A stretch of DNA of 64,000 nucleotides from Actinomycetospora sp. NBRC 106378 (lineage in GTDB: Bacteria; Actinomycetota; Actinomycetes; Mycobacteriales; Pseudonocardiaceae). Under the pieces are notes generated by a model, which was given only the letters and a program-made list of their open reading frames with translations, ran no database searches and was not told the DNA's origin. The stretch spans positions 310,001 to 374,000 of the forward strand of contig NZ_BSTT01000003.1 of assembly GCF_030269685.1 (NCBI RefSeq). Direction: 5' to 3'. Below, in pieces: positions 1 to 8,746 of the stretch. The position numbers and the translations under genes were made by a program. How positions within the stretch are numbered: position 1 is the stretch's first letter; every line of letters starts with the position of its first letter.

Positions 1-465
1 GGTGCGCTCGAGGCGCTGCGCAACCCGCCCCGTCGGCGCGGGCTCGTCGTCGTGATCTCGGACTTCCTCGGCGACCCCGACTGGAGCCGGGCGCTGCGGG
101 CGCTGGCCGTGCGCCACGACGTGCTCGCGATCGAGGTGGGCGACCTCCGCGACGAGGAGCTGCCCGACGTCGGGACGGTCGTGCTCGCCGACCCGGAGTC
201 GGGGCACTCCCGCGAGGTGACCACCACCCCGACGCTGCGCCGCCGGTTCGCCGCGGAGGCGGCCGCGCACCGGGACCGGGTCGCCACGGCGATCCGCGCC
301 GCCGGGGCGGGGCACCTGCGGCTGCGCACCGACCGGGACTGGATCGCCGACGTGGTCCGGTTCGTGGTCGCGCGCAAGCGGGGCTGGTCGGGGCAGGGGA
401 CGACGGCGATCGGCGGGAGACGCAGCGGAGCGGAGCTCGACCCGGCCGGCGGGGGTCGCGGCTGA
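1..465 (+). CDS. DUF58 domain protein, 3' part (5' end outside window)
   Basis: The frame is open from base 1, so the start lies upstream and about 154 C-terminal residues are visible. The segment reads as the end of a DUF58 protein (RGLVVVISDFLGD, then an alternating strand-helix core), the VWA-like partner of MoxR ATPases. The stop overlaps the next ATG (TGATG), so it is co-translated with the VWA gene. Order DUF58-VWA-fabG-inhA matches Rv1480-Rv1484. The last ~19 residues are Gly/Arg-rich and come from repeat copy A (409-443), so the C-terminus looks extended by a repeat. Confidence 0.8.
   Translation, partial: GALEALRNPPRRRGLVVVISDFLGDPDWSRALRALAVRHDVLAIEVGDLRDEELPDVGTVVLADPESGHSREVTTTPTLRRRFAAEAAAHRDRVATAIRAAGAGHLRLRTDRDWIADVVRFVVARKRGWSGQGTTAIGGRRSGAELDPAGGGRG
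409..443 (+). repeat. Dispersed GC-rich repeat, copy A
   Basis: Core GGGAGACGCAGCGGAGCGG followed by AGCTCGACCC. It lies inside the 3' end of the DUF58 gene and encodes the tail peptide GGRRSGAELDP. Related copies are at 1487-1527 (opposite orientation), 6261-6289 and 8655-8685. Confidence 0.6.
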
Positions 466-1433
466 TGTTCTCGCACCCCTGGTGGCTGCTCGCGCTGGTC
501 GTCGTCGCCGCGCTCACCGCCGCGTACGTGGTCAACGAGCGGCGTCGCCGCCGCAACACGATGCGGTTCACCAACCTCGGCGTGCTCGAGAAGATCGCGC
601 CGAAGCGGCCCGGACGGCTGCGGCACGCCCCCGTCGCCCTGGTGCTGGTGGCGCTGACCTGCCTCGTCGTCGCCCTCGCCGGCCCGCTCGCCACCGAGCA
701 GGTGCCGCGCAACCGCGCCACGGTGATGCTCGCGATCGACGTGTCGCTCTCGATGCGCGCCACCGACGTCAGCCCGAGCCGGCTGCAGACCGCGCAGCAG
801 GCCGCCACCGAGTTCGTCGACCAGCTGCCGCCGGGCATCAATCTCGGCCTGGTGTCCTTCGCCGGGACCGCGACGGTGCTGGTGTCCCCGACCCGGGACC
901 GGGAGACCGTGAAGCGCGCGATCTCGACGCTGCAGCTCGCGGAGTCCACGGCGACCGGTGAGGCGATCCAGGCGTCGCTGGCCTCGATCCGGTCGGTGGC
1001 CAGCCAGATCCAGGGGCCGGAGGAGCCGCCGCCCGGCCGGATCATCCTGCTCTCGGACGGCAAGCAGACGATCCCGTCGGACCTCGAGGCGCCGCGGGGT
1101 GCGTTCACCGCGGCCGACCAGGCGAAGCAGCAGAGCGTGCCGATCTCGGCGATCTCGTTCGGCACCGACTACGGCGAGATCGAGATCGAGGGCCGCCCGG
1201 TCCCGGTGCCGGTGGCCGACTCCGACATGCAGGAGATCGCCCGCCGCTCCGGCGGCGACTTCTCCAAGGCCGCGACGCAGCAGGACCTGCGGGCCACCTA
1301 CGACACGTTGCGCGAGCAGATCGGCTACGAGTCCCAGGAGGTCGACACCGGGGGCGACTGGCTGTTGGCCGGCGCGATCCTCGTGGTGATCGGTCTCGGG
1401 ACGGCCTTCGCGCTGGGTGCCCGGTTGCCCTGA
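465..1433 (+). CDS. VWA domain membrane protein (BatA-like, Rv1481 type)
   Basis: 322 residues. Two N-terminal membrane segments (about 5-23 and 55-75), a von Willebrand A domain with MIDAS motif DVSLS at 92-96, and a C-terminal membrane helix near 300-318. This is the layout of BatA/Rv1481 proteins, membrane-anchored metal-dependent adhesion domains that act with MoxR ATPases, probably in envelope protein assembly. The ATG shares one base with the upstream DUF58 stop. The exact role is not known. Family call is firm from the MIDAS and topology. Confidence 0.88.
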   Translation: MFSHPWWLLALVVVAALTAAYVVNERRRRRNTMRFTNLGVLEKIAPKRPGRLRHAPVALVLVALTCLVVALAGPLATEQVPRNRATVMLAIDVSLSMRATDVSPSRLQTAQQAATEFVDQLPPGINLGLVSFAGTATVLVSPTRDRETVKRAISTLQLAESTATGEAIQASLASIRSVASQIQGPEEPPPGRIILLSDGKQTIPSDLEAPRGAFTAADQAKQQSVPISAISFGTDYGEIEIEGRPVPVPVADSDMQEIARRSGGDFSKAATQQDLRATYDTLREQIGYESQEVDTGGDWLLAGAILVVIGLGTAFALGARLP

Positions 1434-1470
1434 CTCACAGCGGTCGCCCCTACCGAGGGGTAGCCGATAG

Positions 1471-2250
<780 letters not shown>

Positions 2251-2280
2251 AACCGCCACCAGAACCGAGAAGGAGCTTTC

Positions 2281-3048
2281 GTGGGTCTGCTCGACGGCAA
2301 GCGCATCCTGATCACCGGGATCATCACCGACGCGTCGATCGCGTTCCACGTCGCGAAGGCGGCGCAGGAGGCGGGGGCGACGGTCGTCGTGACCGCCTTC
2401 GGCCGGGTCTCGCTGGTCAAGCGCATCGCCCAGCGCCTGCCGGAGCCCGCCCCGGTGATCGAGCTCGACGTCCAGAACCAGGAGCACCTCGACGGGCTCG
2501 CCGACGCCGTGCGCGAGCACGTGGACGGCCTCGACGGGGTGCTGCACTCCATCGGATTCGCCCCGGCGTCCGCGCTGGGGGAGGGGGCGTTCCTCAACGC
2601 CCCGTGGTCGGACGTCGCGACCGCCATCGAGGTGTCGGCCTACTCGCTCAAGTCCCTCGCGGTGGCGTGCAAGCCGCTGATGGGGCGCGGGTCGAGCATC
2701 GTCGGGATGGACTTCGACAACCGCGTCGCGTGGCCCGCCTACGACTGGATGGGGGTCGCGAAGTCCGCCCTCGAGTCGACCACGCGCTACCTCGCCCGCG
2801 ACCTCGGCCCCGACGGCATCCGGGTGAACCTGGTCGCCGCCGGTCCGCTCAAGACGATGGCCGCGAAGTCGATCCCGGGCTTCGCGTCGTTCGAGCAGGC
2901 CTGGACCGACCGTGCGCCCCTGGGCTGGGACCTGTCCGACCCGACCCCGGTCGCGAAGACGGCCTGTGCGCTGCTCTCGGACTACATGCCAACCACGACC
3001 GGCGAGATGGTCCACGCCGACGGCGGGTTCCACGCGGTCGGCGTCTGA
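2281..3048 (+). CDS. inhA: Enoyl-ACP reductase InhA
   Basis: 255 residues. NADH-dependent enoyl-ACP reductase of FAS-II. GIITDASIAFHVAKAAQEAG (13-32) is the InhA dinucleotide loop. Ser90 (HSIGF), Tyr154 and Lys161 correspond to M. tuberculosis Ser94, Tyr158 and Lys165, and VGMDFD is conserved. A strong GAGAAGGAG site precedes the GTG start. Close InhA similarity, rather than general FabI, supports a mycolate- or long-chain-type actinobacterium. Followed by a repeat-rich intergenic region shared with the convergent protease gene. Confidence 0.94.
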   Translation: MGLLDGKRILITGIITDASIAFHVAKAAQEAGATVVVTAFGRVSLVKRIAQRLPEPAPVIELDVQNQEHLDGLADAVREHVDGLDGVLHSIGFAPASALGEGAFLNAPWSDVATAIEVSAYSLKSLAVACKPLMGRGSSIVGMDFDNRVAWPAYDWMGVAKSALESTTRYLARDLGPDGIRVNLVAAGPLKTMAAKSIPGFASFEQAWTDRAPLGWDLSDPTPVAKTACALLSDYMPTTTGEMVHADGGFHAVGV

Positions 3049-3131
3049 GCTCTCCCGGTCCCGCGTGTCAGCCGTGTGCCACGACTGACGGTGGACGTCC
3101 GGACCGGGACACGCTCGGTCGGCCCGCTCCA

Positions 3132-3274
3132 TGATCATGTCGACGGGACCGTCGGGCTCTCGGGCCATGCGTCCAGCCGCACCGGCCGTCCACTCGACGT
3201 GATCATGTCGGCGGGACGGTCGTGGCTGCCGGCGGGGGCCCGGGACAGCCATGGACGTCCCGCCGACTGGATCA
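3132..3274. repeat. Intergenic palindromic repeat between convergent genes
   Basis: TGATCATGTCGACGGGAC (3132-3149) recurs as TGATCATGTCGGCGGGAC (3200-3217) and inverted as GTCCCGCCGACTGGATCA (3257-3274). It can fold as an 18-bp imperfect stem (3200-3217 with 3257-3274) between inhA and the minus-strand protease, whose stop codon is in the last arm. No U-tract. It may end transcripts from both sides. Confidence 0.6.
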
Positions 3275-3979
3275 CGCCTCTGCCGGGACGTCGAACGGCC
3301 ACACCCCGTCCGGCCACGCGTCGCCCACGAACAGCAGCCGTCCGCCGGCGTAGAGACAGACGAGCGCCGTCGTGACCCAGATGCCCTGCCACACGATCGC
3401 CGGGATCCAGGTGTTCCGCGCCATCCACCAGGCATCCGCCCCGGCTCCGCGACTCATCCCGACGGAACTGCGGACGCCGCCCAGGAGCATGAGCCAGACG
3501 AGACCGACGGCGACGACCATCTGCAGCATCGTCGATCCGAGCCACAGGGCGACGACGATCCCGACGACGGCGAACAGGGTGACCACGTTCGCCAGTCCCT
3601 TCCGGGCGTAGAGAAAAGCGGCGAACAGGAGGAAGGCCGCCACGGCGAGGACGCCCCACGCGTTGCCGTTCGCGAGAACGGCCGCGCCGCCCAGTCCGAG
3701 AAGGGGCGGTGTGAAGTAGCCCGCGGACCGGGTCAGGAGTTCCCCGACGCCCCAGCCGGTCTTCGTCACATAGGTGCCGGCGTTGTCGCCGTCGTCCATG
3801 GTGAAGTGACTGAACCCCCTCAGTGTCACCACGGACATGATCATGTGCCCGCCCTCGTGGGCCACGGTGACCAGCGATCCGGCCCAGTCACCGGTGAAGA
3901 CCACGAGTAACAACACGATGAGCGCAGCCTCGTAGACCACCGGTTGGCCCACGATCGGCACGTCGATCAGCTCGTCCAC
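3272..3979 (-). CDS. M50-family (M50B-like) membrane metalloprotease
   Basis: About 235 residues from GTG at 3979; the frame is open further up to 4135, but that would overlap hemH. Zinc-site HEGGH lies at residues 41-45 inside the first membrane helix, followed by AGYFTPPLLGLGGA and several more hydrophobic helices, then an ADAWWMARNTWIPAIVW segment. This is the layout of actinobacterial M50B-like proteins, predicted intramembrane zinc proteases. Divergent from hemH. Alternative start ATG at 4084 has no better ribosome site. Substrate unknown. Its position between inhA and hemH is absent from the mycobacterial order. Confidence 0.75.
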   Translation of the reverse strand: MDELIDVPIVGQPVVYEAALIVLLLVVFTGDWAGSLVTVAHEGGHMIMSVVTLRGFSHFTMDDGDNAGTYVTKTGWGVGELLTRSAGYFTPPLLGLGGAAVLANGNAWGVLAVAAFLLFAAFLYARKGLANVVTLFAVVGIVVALWLGSTMLQMVVAVGLVWLMLLGGVRSSVGMSRGAGADAWWMARNTWIPAIVWQGIWVTTALVCLYAGGRLLFVGDAWPDGVWPFDVPAEA

Positions 3980-4124
3980 GACGCCCCCCGGCGACCCGTT
4001 CGGCGAGCCCCCCTCGCCGTGCGTGGTCAGAAGATAGGTCCACTCACCCGTTCGTGGAGATAGGCCGAACGGGCGGGCGCGCATCACAGGTGGCAGGACG
4101 GGGCGGACGGGGAACGATGGAGAT

Positions 4125-5195
4125 GTGAGCACCACCCCGTACGACGCCGTCCTCGTCCTGTCCTTCGGCGGCCCCGAGGCTCCCGACGAGGTCCGACCGT
4201 TCCTGGAGAACGTGACCCGTGGACGCGGTGTCCCGCCCGAGCGGCTGGACGCGGTCGAGGAGCACTACCAGCACTTCGGCGGCGTCAGCCCGATCAACGC
4301 CCTGAACCGGGAGCTGGTGGCGGCCCTGCGCCGCGAGCTCGCCGAGGCGGGCCTCGACCTGCCGGTGTACTTCGGCAACCGCAACTGGCATCCCTTCGCC
4401 GAGGACACCGTCACCGAGATGGCCCAGGACGAGGTCCGCAACGCCCTGGTGTTCGCCACCAGCGCGTACGGCGGGTACTCGGCGTGCCGGCAGTACCACG
4501 AGGACATCGCCCGGGCCCGCGAGGCGGCGACCGAGCGCACCGGCGGCGCCCCGGACCTGACGAAGCTGCGCCACTTCTACGACCATCCGCTGTTCGTGGG
4601 CGCCGTGGCCGACGGCGTGCGGGCGGCCCGCGAGACGCTCGACGCCGGGCACGAGGCGCGGCTCGTCTTCACGGCCCACTCGATCCCGATCTCGGCCGAC
4701 GAGACGTCCGGGTCGCCCGGGGAGGGCGGCCACCGCTACTCCCGGCAGATGGCGGAGGCCGCACAGCTCGTCGCCGATGCGGTCGGCGCCGGGGACCACG
4801 ACCTGGTCTGGCAGTCCCGCTCCGGCCCGCCCCAGGTCCCGTGGCTCGAGCCGGACATCGTCGACCACCTCGACACGCTGCACGAGAAGGGCGTGCCCGC
4901 CGTGATCGTGAGCCCGGTCGGCTTCGTGTCCGACCACCTCGAGGTCGTGTGGGACCTCGACAACGAGGCCTCCGAACACGCCGAGGAGATCGGCATGGGC
5001 TTCGTCCGGGCCGCGAGCGCCGGGTCGGACCCGCGCTTCGTGAAGATGGTCGTCGAGCTGATCACCGAGCAGGTCGGCGACACGACGCCGCGCACGCTGG
5101 GGATCGTGCCCCGGGCGGGGGTGGGCTGCAACGGCGCCCTCTGCGCGCCCGGGTGCTGCGAGCCGCCCGCCCGACGTCGTCCGGCCGCCTCCTGA
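4125..5195 (+). CDS. hemH: Ferrochelatase (coproporphyrin III type)
   Basis: 356 residues. Inserts iron into the porphyrin; in Actinobacteria the substrate is coproporphyrin III, so cpfC is the modern name. Visible: LSFGGPE near the N-terminus, catalytic His185 in FTAHSIP, and SPVGFVSDHLEVVWDLDNEA. A C-terminal Cys cluster at 335, 340, 344 and 345 fits the [2Fe-2S] site of actinobacterial enzymes. Position after inhA matches Rv1485 (hemZ). GTG start. Confidence 0.93.
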   Translation: MSTTPYDAVLVLSFGGPEAPDEVRPFLENVTRGRGVPPERLDAVEEHYQHFGGVSPINALNRELVAALRRELAEAGLDLPVYFGNRNWHPFAEDTVTEMAQDEVRNALVFATSAYGGYSACRQYHEDIARAREAATERTGGAPDLTKLRHFYDHPLFVGAVADGVRAARETLDAGHEARLVFTAHSIPISADETSGSPGEGGHRYSRQMAEAAQLVADAVGAGDHDLVWQSRSGPPQVPWLEPDIVDHLDTLHEKGVPAVIVSPVGFVSDHLEVVWDLDNEASEHAEEIGMGFVRAASAGSDPRFVKMVVELITEQVGDTTPRTLGIVPRAGVGCNGALCAPGCCEPPARRRPAAS

Positions 5196-5197
5196 GA

Positions 5198-5250
5198 CGA
5201 GCGAGCGGCACTCTCGCGCACATAGAAACTGCGAGAGTGCCGTTCGTTCG
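5198..5250. terminator. Hairpin between convergent genes (repeat family with 33282-33334)
   Basis: Arms CGAGCGAGCGGCACTCTCGC (5198-5217) and GCGAGAGTGCCGTTCGTTCG (5231-5250) pair over 20 bp with two G-U pairs and a 13-nt loop. It lies 3 bp after the hemH stop and 14 bp before the convergent gene's stop, so it can act as a bidirectional terminator. A related hairpin is at 33282-33334. Confidence 0.7.
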
Positions 5251-5264
5251 AGGTGGGGCGGCGA

Positions 5265-6056
5265 TCAGGCCGCGCTGAGCACCCGCACCGTCTCCGCCAC
5301 GGCGGCCACCCGCGCCGCGCGCACGGCCGTCGCGAGCGGCCGCAACGCATCGGTGCGCGCCAGGGCCGCGCCGGAGGTCAGCGCGCCGCCCGGGTCGTCC
5401 CCGGAGGCCGCGACCAGGATCGCCTCCACCTCGTCAGCGTGCTGGAGCACCCGCAGCGGCCGGCCGGGGGTCCCCGTGGGCCACGACGCCTGCGGTCGGC
5501 CGCGTAGCCGCGCCGCGATCTCCTCGCGCACGCCGGCGCGGGGGCGGGCCACATCCATCTCGGCCAGCGTGGACGCCGCGTCGCGCACCCCGGAGCGCAG
5601 GTCGGCCTCGGCGTCGGCGAGCGACGGGTGGGCCTGCGGCGGCACCGCGTCGACCTCGTGGGCGGTCCACCGCAGCACGCCGTCGGCCACGGTCGAGGGC
5701 ACGACGGCGAGCCCCGCGCCGGCGAACACCGCGCACTCGCCGACCTCCAGGGCCGCCGCGCGCAGACCGTCGGGTCCGGGCAGCCCCCGCACGTCGCCGG
5801 GCGCCGGCAGCACCACCCGCGCGTCGAGCCCGAGCGGGCCGCAGCGCTGCCGCAGCAGGACGAGGAGGGCGCCGAGTCCGGCGCCGGCGTGGTCGGGGGT
5901 CGGCAGGTCGGTGGCGACGGCGACCCCGATGTCGGCCGCCACCACGTCGTGCGCCTCCGACCACGGGGTCAGGGCGTCGAGGACGTCGTCGGCGGCCACG
6001 GCACCGGCGATCCAGGCCGCGCTCCAGACCGCCAGGGACGCGCTCGCAGCAGGCAT
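5265..6056 (-). CDS. Conserved actinobacterial protein (Rv1486c-like)
   Basis: 263 residues from ATG 6056; the upstream open frame to 6374 is not needed. No recognised catalytic motif. Alternating Ala-rich helices and short strands (AAWIAGAVAADDVLDALTPW near the N-terminus, a GLGALLVLLRQ helix) suggest a soluble alpha/beta protein. Identified mainly by position: after ferrochelatase and before NfeD/SPFH on the opposite strand, exactly where Rv1486c lies in M. tuberculosis. Function unknown. Confidence 0.7.
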   Translation of the reverse strand: MPAASASLAVWSAAWIAGAVAADDVLDALTPWSEAHDVVAADIGVAVATDLPTPDHAGAGLGALLVLLRQRCGPLGLDARVVLPAPGDVRGLPGPDGLRAAALEVGECAVFAGAGLAVVPSTVADGVLRWTAHEVDAVPPQAHPSLADAEADLRSGVRDAASTLAEMDVARPRAGVREEIAARLRGRPQASWPTGTPGRPLRVLQHADEVEAILVAASGDDPGGALTSGAALARTDALRPLATAVRAARVAAVAETVRVLSAA

Positions 6057-6147
6057 GCCGACCAGGGTAAGCACGCGTGTCGGTCGCCGGGCGACGACGT
6101 CCGAGCACCTACCGTCAACGCCCGTGGCGAGGACGCAGGGCCGGGGC

Positions 6148-7092
6148 ATGCACGGATCGGGCGGCGACAACGCCTTCCGGACGACGGGTGGTGCCGGCCG
6201 GGCCCCGATGGGCCCGAAGGCGGGTGGCCCGTCGTCGGGAAAGGGACGCAGCGGCGGTCTCCCGGGAGACGGAGCGCGGAGCTCGACCCAGCTCCCCGGC
6301 ATGGCGAGCCACAAGCCCAAGGTCGAGATCCTCACCCTGGAGGCCGAGCCCGGGCTGGTCGTCGAGGACGCCACCGGCAGCTTCTGCGGGGCGGTGATCC
6401 GCGCCGACGTCCGCGAGGTCGTGCTGGAGGACCGGGAGGGCCGACGGCGGCTGTTCCCGATGAAGCCCGCGTCGTTCCTCTACGAGGGCCGACTGGCCAC
6501 GCTGACCCCGCCGCGCCCGCGGCAGTCGCCCGAGGCGCAGCGGTCGGCGTCCGGGTCGGTGCGCGGCGACGACCGGCGCGCGAAGGTGGCCCTCCCGCAC
6601 CGCATCTGGGTGGAGGGTCTGCACGACGCCGCCATCGTCGAGCGGGTGTGGGGCCACGACCTGCGCGTCGAGGGCGTGGTGGTCGAGCCGCTGCACGGCG
6701 CGGACGTGCTGGTCGAGGCCGCCCGCGAGTTCGGCCCCGGGCCGCAGCGCAAGCTCGGCGTGCTCGTCGACCACCTCGTGACCGGGTCGAAGGAGTCCCG
6801 GATCGCCGAGGGGCTGCGCCGGGATCTCGGGCCCGCCGCGCAGTACGTCCAGGTGCTCGGCCACCCCTACATCGACATCTGGGAGGCCGTGAAGCCCTCC
6901 GTCGTCGGGATCCGGGAGTGGCCGACGATCCCGCGCGGCATCGAGTGGAAGAAGGGCGTCTGCGACGTGCTGGGCTGGGGCGACGAGCGCGACGGGGCCC
7001 GCCGGGTCCTGGGTGCGGTGTCGGACTGGAACGACCTGCAGACCCCCCTGATCACCGCGATGGAACAGCTGATCGACTTCGTCACCACGTGA
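6148..7092 (+). CDS. DUF3097 family protein
   Basis: 314 residues from ATG 6148. The conserved part begins near AEPGLVVEDATGSFCGAVI and runs to the end, with WVEGLHDAAIVERVWG and LVDHLVTGSKESRI, a toprim-like nuclease-fold pattern seen in DUF3097. Start uncertain: GTG 6124, ATG 6148 and ATG 6301 are in frame. The region between 6148 and 6301 is Gly/Ser/Arg-rich and contains one CCCGTCGTCGGGAA copy plus repeat copy C, so the N-terminus may be repeat-derived or noncoding. Divergent from the Rv1486c-like gene. Function unknown. Confidence 0.75.
   Translation: MHGSGGDNAFRTTGGAGRAPMGPKAGGPSSGKGRSGGLPGDGARSSTQLPGMASHKPKVEILTLEAEPGLVVEDATGSFCGAVIRADVREVVLEDREGRRRLFPMKPASFLYEGRLATLTPPRPRQSPEAQRSASGSVRGDDRRAKVALPHRIWVEGLHDAAIVERVWGHDLRVEGVVVEPLHGADVLVEAAREFGPGPQRKLGVLVDHLVTGSKESRIAEGLRRDLGPAAQYVQVLGHPYIDIWEAVKPSVVGIREWPTIPRGIEWKKGVCDVLGWGDERDGARRVLGAVSDWNDLQTPLITAMEQLIDFVTT
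6261..6289 (+). repeat. Dispersed GC-rich repeat, copy C
   Basis: CCCGGGAGACGGAGCGCGGA then GCTCGACCC, 12 bp before the in-frame ATG at 6301 of the DUF3097 gene. In that frame it reads LPGDGARSSTQLPG, close to the copy D peptide. Confidence 0.6.
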
Positions 7093-7117
7093 GGAGGATC
7101 CGGGGCACACTGGACGT

Positions 7118-7549
7118 GTGATCCCGCTCATCTGGGCGATCGCGGGGGTCGTACTCGTCGTCGCCGAAGTGCTCTCCGGCGAACTCGTACTGGTCATGCT
7201 CGGCGCCGCCGCCCTCGGCGCGGCCGGCGCCTCGGCGCTCGGCGTGCCCCTCGGCCCCGACGTGGCGGTCTTCGCCGTGCTCGCGGCCCTGCTCGTGCTG
7301 CTCGTGCGGCCCGCGGTGAACCGCCGGCTCCGGGTGCACGACCCCGTCAACACCGGCACCCGCGCGCTGCTCGGCGCCGAGGGCGAGGTGGTCGAACCGA
7401 TCACCGCCGAGAGCGGGACGGTGCGGCTGCGCGGCTCGCTCTGGTCGGCGCGCGCCCTGCACGACGACGAGCTCGCGGCCGGGACCGCGGTCGTCGTCGT
7501 CGAGATCTCGGGGGCGACGGCCGTCGTCACCCCCCACGGAAGGAGCTAG
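7118..7549 (+). CDS. NfeD-like membrane protein
   Basis: 143 residues: hydrophobic helices over about residues 1-70, then an OB-fold-like C-terminal domain (GAEGEVVEPI, GTVRLRGSLWSARAL). NfeD proteins pair with SPFH/stomatin proteins, and the SPFH gene starts 2 bp after this stop. Order equals Rv1487-Rv1488. CACACT at 7106-7111 lies 6 nt before the GTG with no clear ribosome site, so the transcript may be leaderless. Confidence 0.85.
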   Translation: MIPLIWAIAGVVLVVAEVLSGELVLVMLGAAALGAAGASALGVPLGPDVAVFAVLAALLVLLVRPAVNRRLRVHDPVNTGTRALLGAEGEVVEPITAESGTVRLRGSLWSARALHDDELAAGTAVVVVEISGATAVVTPHGRS

Positions 7550-7551
7550 GG

Positions 7552-8736
7552 ATGGGAACCGTCCTGCTCGTGTTCCTGGTGCTCGTGGTGATCCTCGTGA
7601 TCACCACGGTCGCCAAGAGCGTGACCGTCGTCCGCCAGGCCGAGGCCGCCGTCATCGAACGCCTCGGCCGTTACCAGCGCACCGCCGAACCGGGTCTGAC
7701 CTTCCTGGTGCCGTTCATCGACCGCATCCGCGAGCGGGTGGCCCTGTGGGAGCAGGTCGTCTCGTTCCCGCCGCAGCCGGTGATCACCCGCGACAACCTG
7801 ACGGTGTCGATCGACACCGTCGTCTACTACCAGGTCACCGAGCCGCGCAACGCCGTCTACGAGATCAGCGACTACATCAACGGCGTCCAGCAGCTGACGA
7901 CGACGACCCTGCGCGACGTGGTCGGCGGGATGAGCCTGGAGGAGGCCCTGACCTCCCGGGAGACGATCAACACCGGCCTGCGTCGGGCCCTCGACGACGC
8001 CACCGGCCCGTGGGGCCTGCGGGTGGTCCGCGTGGAGCTCAAGGCGATCGACCCGCCGCCGTCGATCCAGGACTCCATGGAGAAGCAGATGCGCGCGGAT
8101 CGGGAGAAGCGCGCCATGATCCTCACCGCCGAGGGGCACCGTGAGGCGTCGGTGACCGAGGCGCAGGGCAACAAGCAGGCCGCGATCCTCAACGCCGAGG
8201 GCGCCAAGCAGTCCGCGATCCTCGAGGCGGAGGCCGACCGGCAGTCCCGGATGCTGCGCGCGCAGGGCGAGCGGGCGGCGCGCTTCTACCAGGCGCAGGG
8301 CCAGGCGAAGGCGATCGAGAAGGTCTTCGCGGCGATCAAGGCCGGGAAACCGACGCCGGAGCTGCTCGCCTACCAGTACCTGCAGACCCTGCCGCAGATG
8401 GCGCAGGGCGACGCCAACAAGATGTGGGTGGTGCCGAGCGACTTCGGCAGGGCCCTGGAGGGCTTCACCCGCATGCTCGGGGCGCCCGGCGAGGACGGCG
8501 TGTTCCGGTTCCAGCCCTCGCCGGTCGACGACGAGACCGTGGCGAAGCGGGCGGGCGATCACGACGAGGACGTCGCGGACTGGTTCGACACCCGCACGGA
8601 TCCCGAGATCGCGGCCGCCGTCGCGAAGGCCGAGGCGATCGCCACGCAGGGTGTGGCGGGAGACGGGGCGGAACGGACCTCGACCCTGCCGGGCAGCCCC
8701 GGGTCGAACGGAGGACCGGCCGTGGCCGACCACTAG
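7552..8736 (+). CDS. SPFH/stomatin-like membrane protein (QmcA/Rv1488 type)
   Basis: 394 residues. N-terminal membrane anchor (1-20), SPFH domain (about 24-200, QAEAAVIERLGRYQRTAEPG), then a long Ala/Glu/Gln-rich coiled region (EGHREASVTEAQGNKQAAIL). Such proteins oligomerise in membrane microdomains and act with NfeD. GGAAGGAG lies before the ATG. The C-terminal tail after about residue 360 contains repeat copy D and is low complexity. Confidence 0.88.
   Translation: MGTVLLVFLVLVVILVITTVAKSVTVVRQAEAAVIERLGRYQRTAEPGLTFLVPFIDRIRERVALWEQVVSFPPQPVITRDNLTVSIDTVVYYQVTEPRNAVYEISDYINGVQQLTTTTLRDVVGGMSLEEALTSRETINTGLRRALDDATGPWGLRVVRVELKAIDPPPSIQDSMEKQMRADREKRAMILTAEGHREASVTEAQGNKQAAILNAEGAKQSAILEAEADRQSRMLRAQGERAARFYQAQGQAKAIEKVFAAIKAGKPTPELLAYQYLQTLPQMAQGDANKMWVVPSDFGRALEGFTRMLGAPGEDGVFRFQPSPVDDETVAKRAGDHDEDVADWFDTRTDPEIAAAVAKAEAIATQGVAGDGAERTSTLPGSPGSNGGPAVADH
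8655..8685 (+). repeat. Dispersed GC-rich repeat, copy D (diverged)
   Basis: GGCGGGAGACGGGGCGGAAC then GGACCTCGACC, inside the 3' end of the SPFH gene. It encodes AGDGAERTSTLPG, similar to the copy C reading. Confidence 0.5.
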
Positions 8737-8739
8737 CCT
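8734..8739 (+). promoter_or_regulatory. -10-like box of gltX
   Basis: TAGCCT followed by 7 nt and the ATG at 8747. It overlaps the SPFH stop codon. There is no purine-rich ribosome site, so a leaderless transcript is likely. Confidence 0.45.
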
Positions 8740-8746
8740 GGGGACC

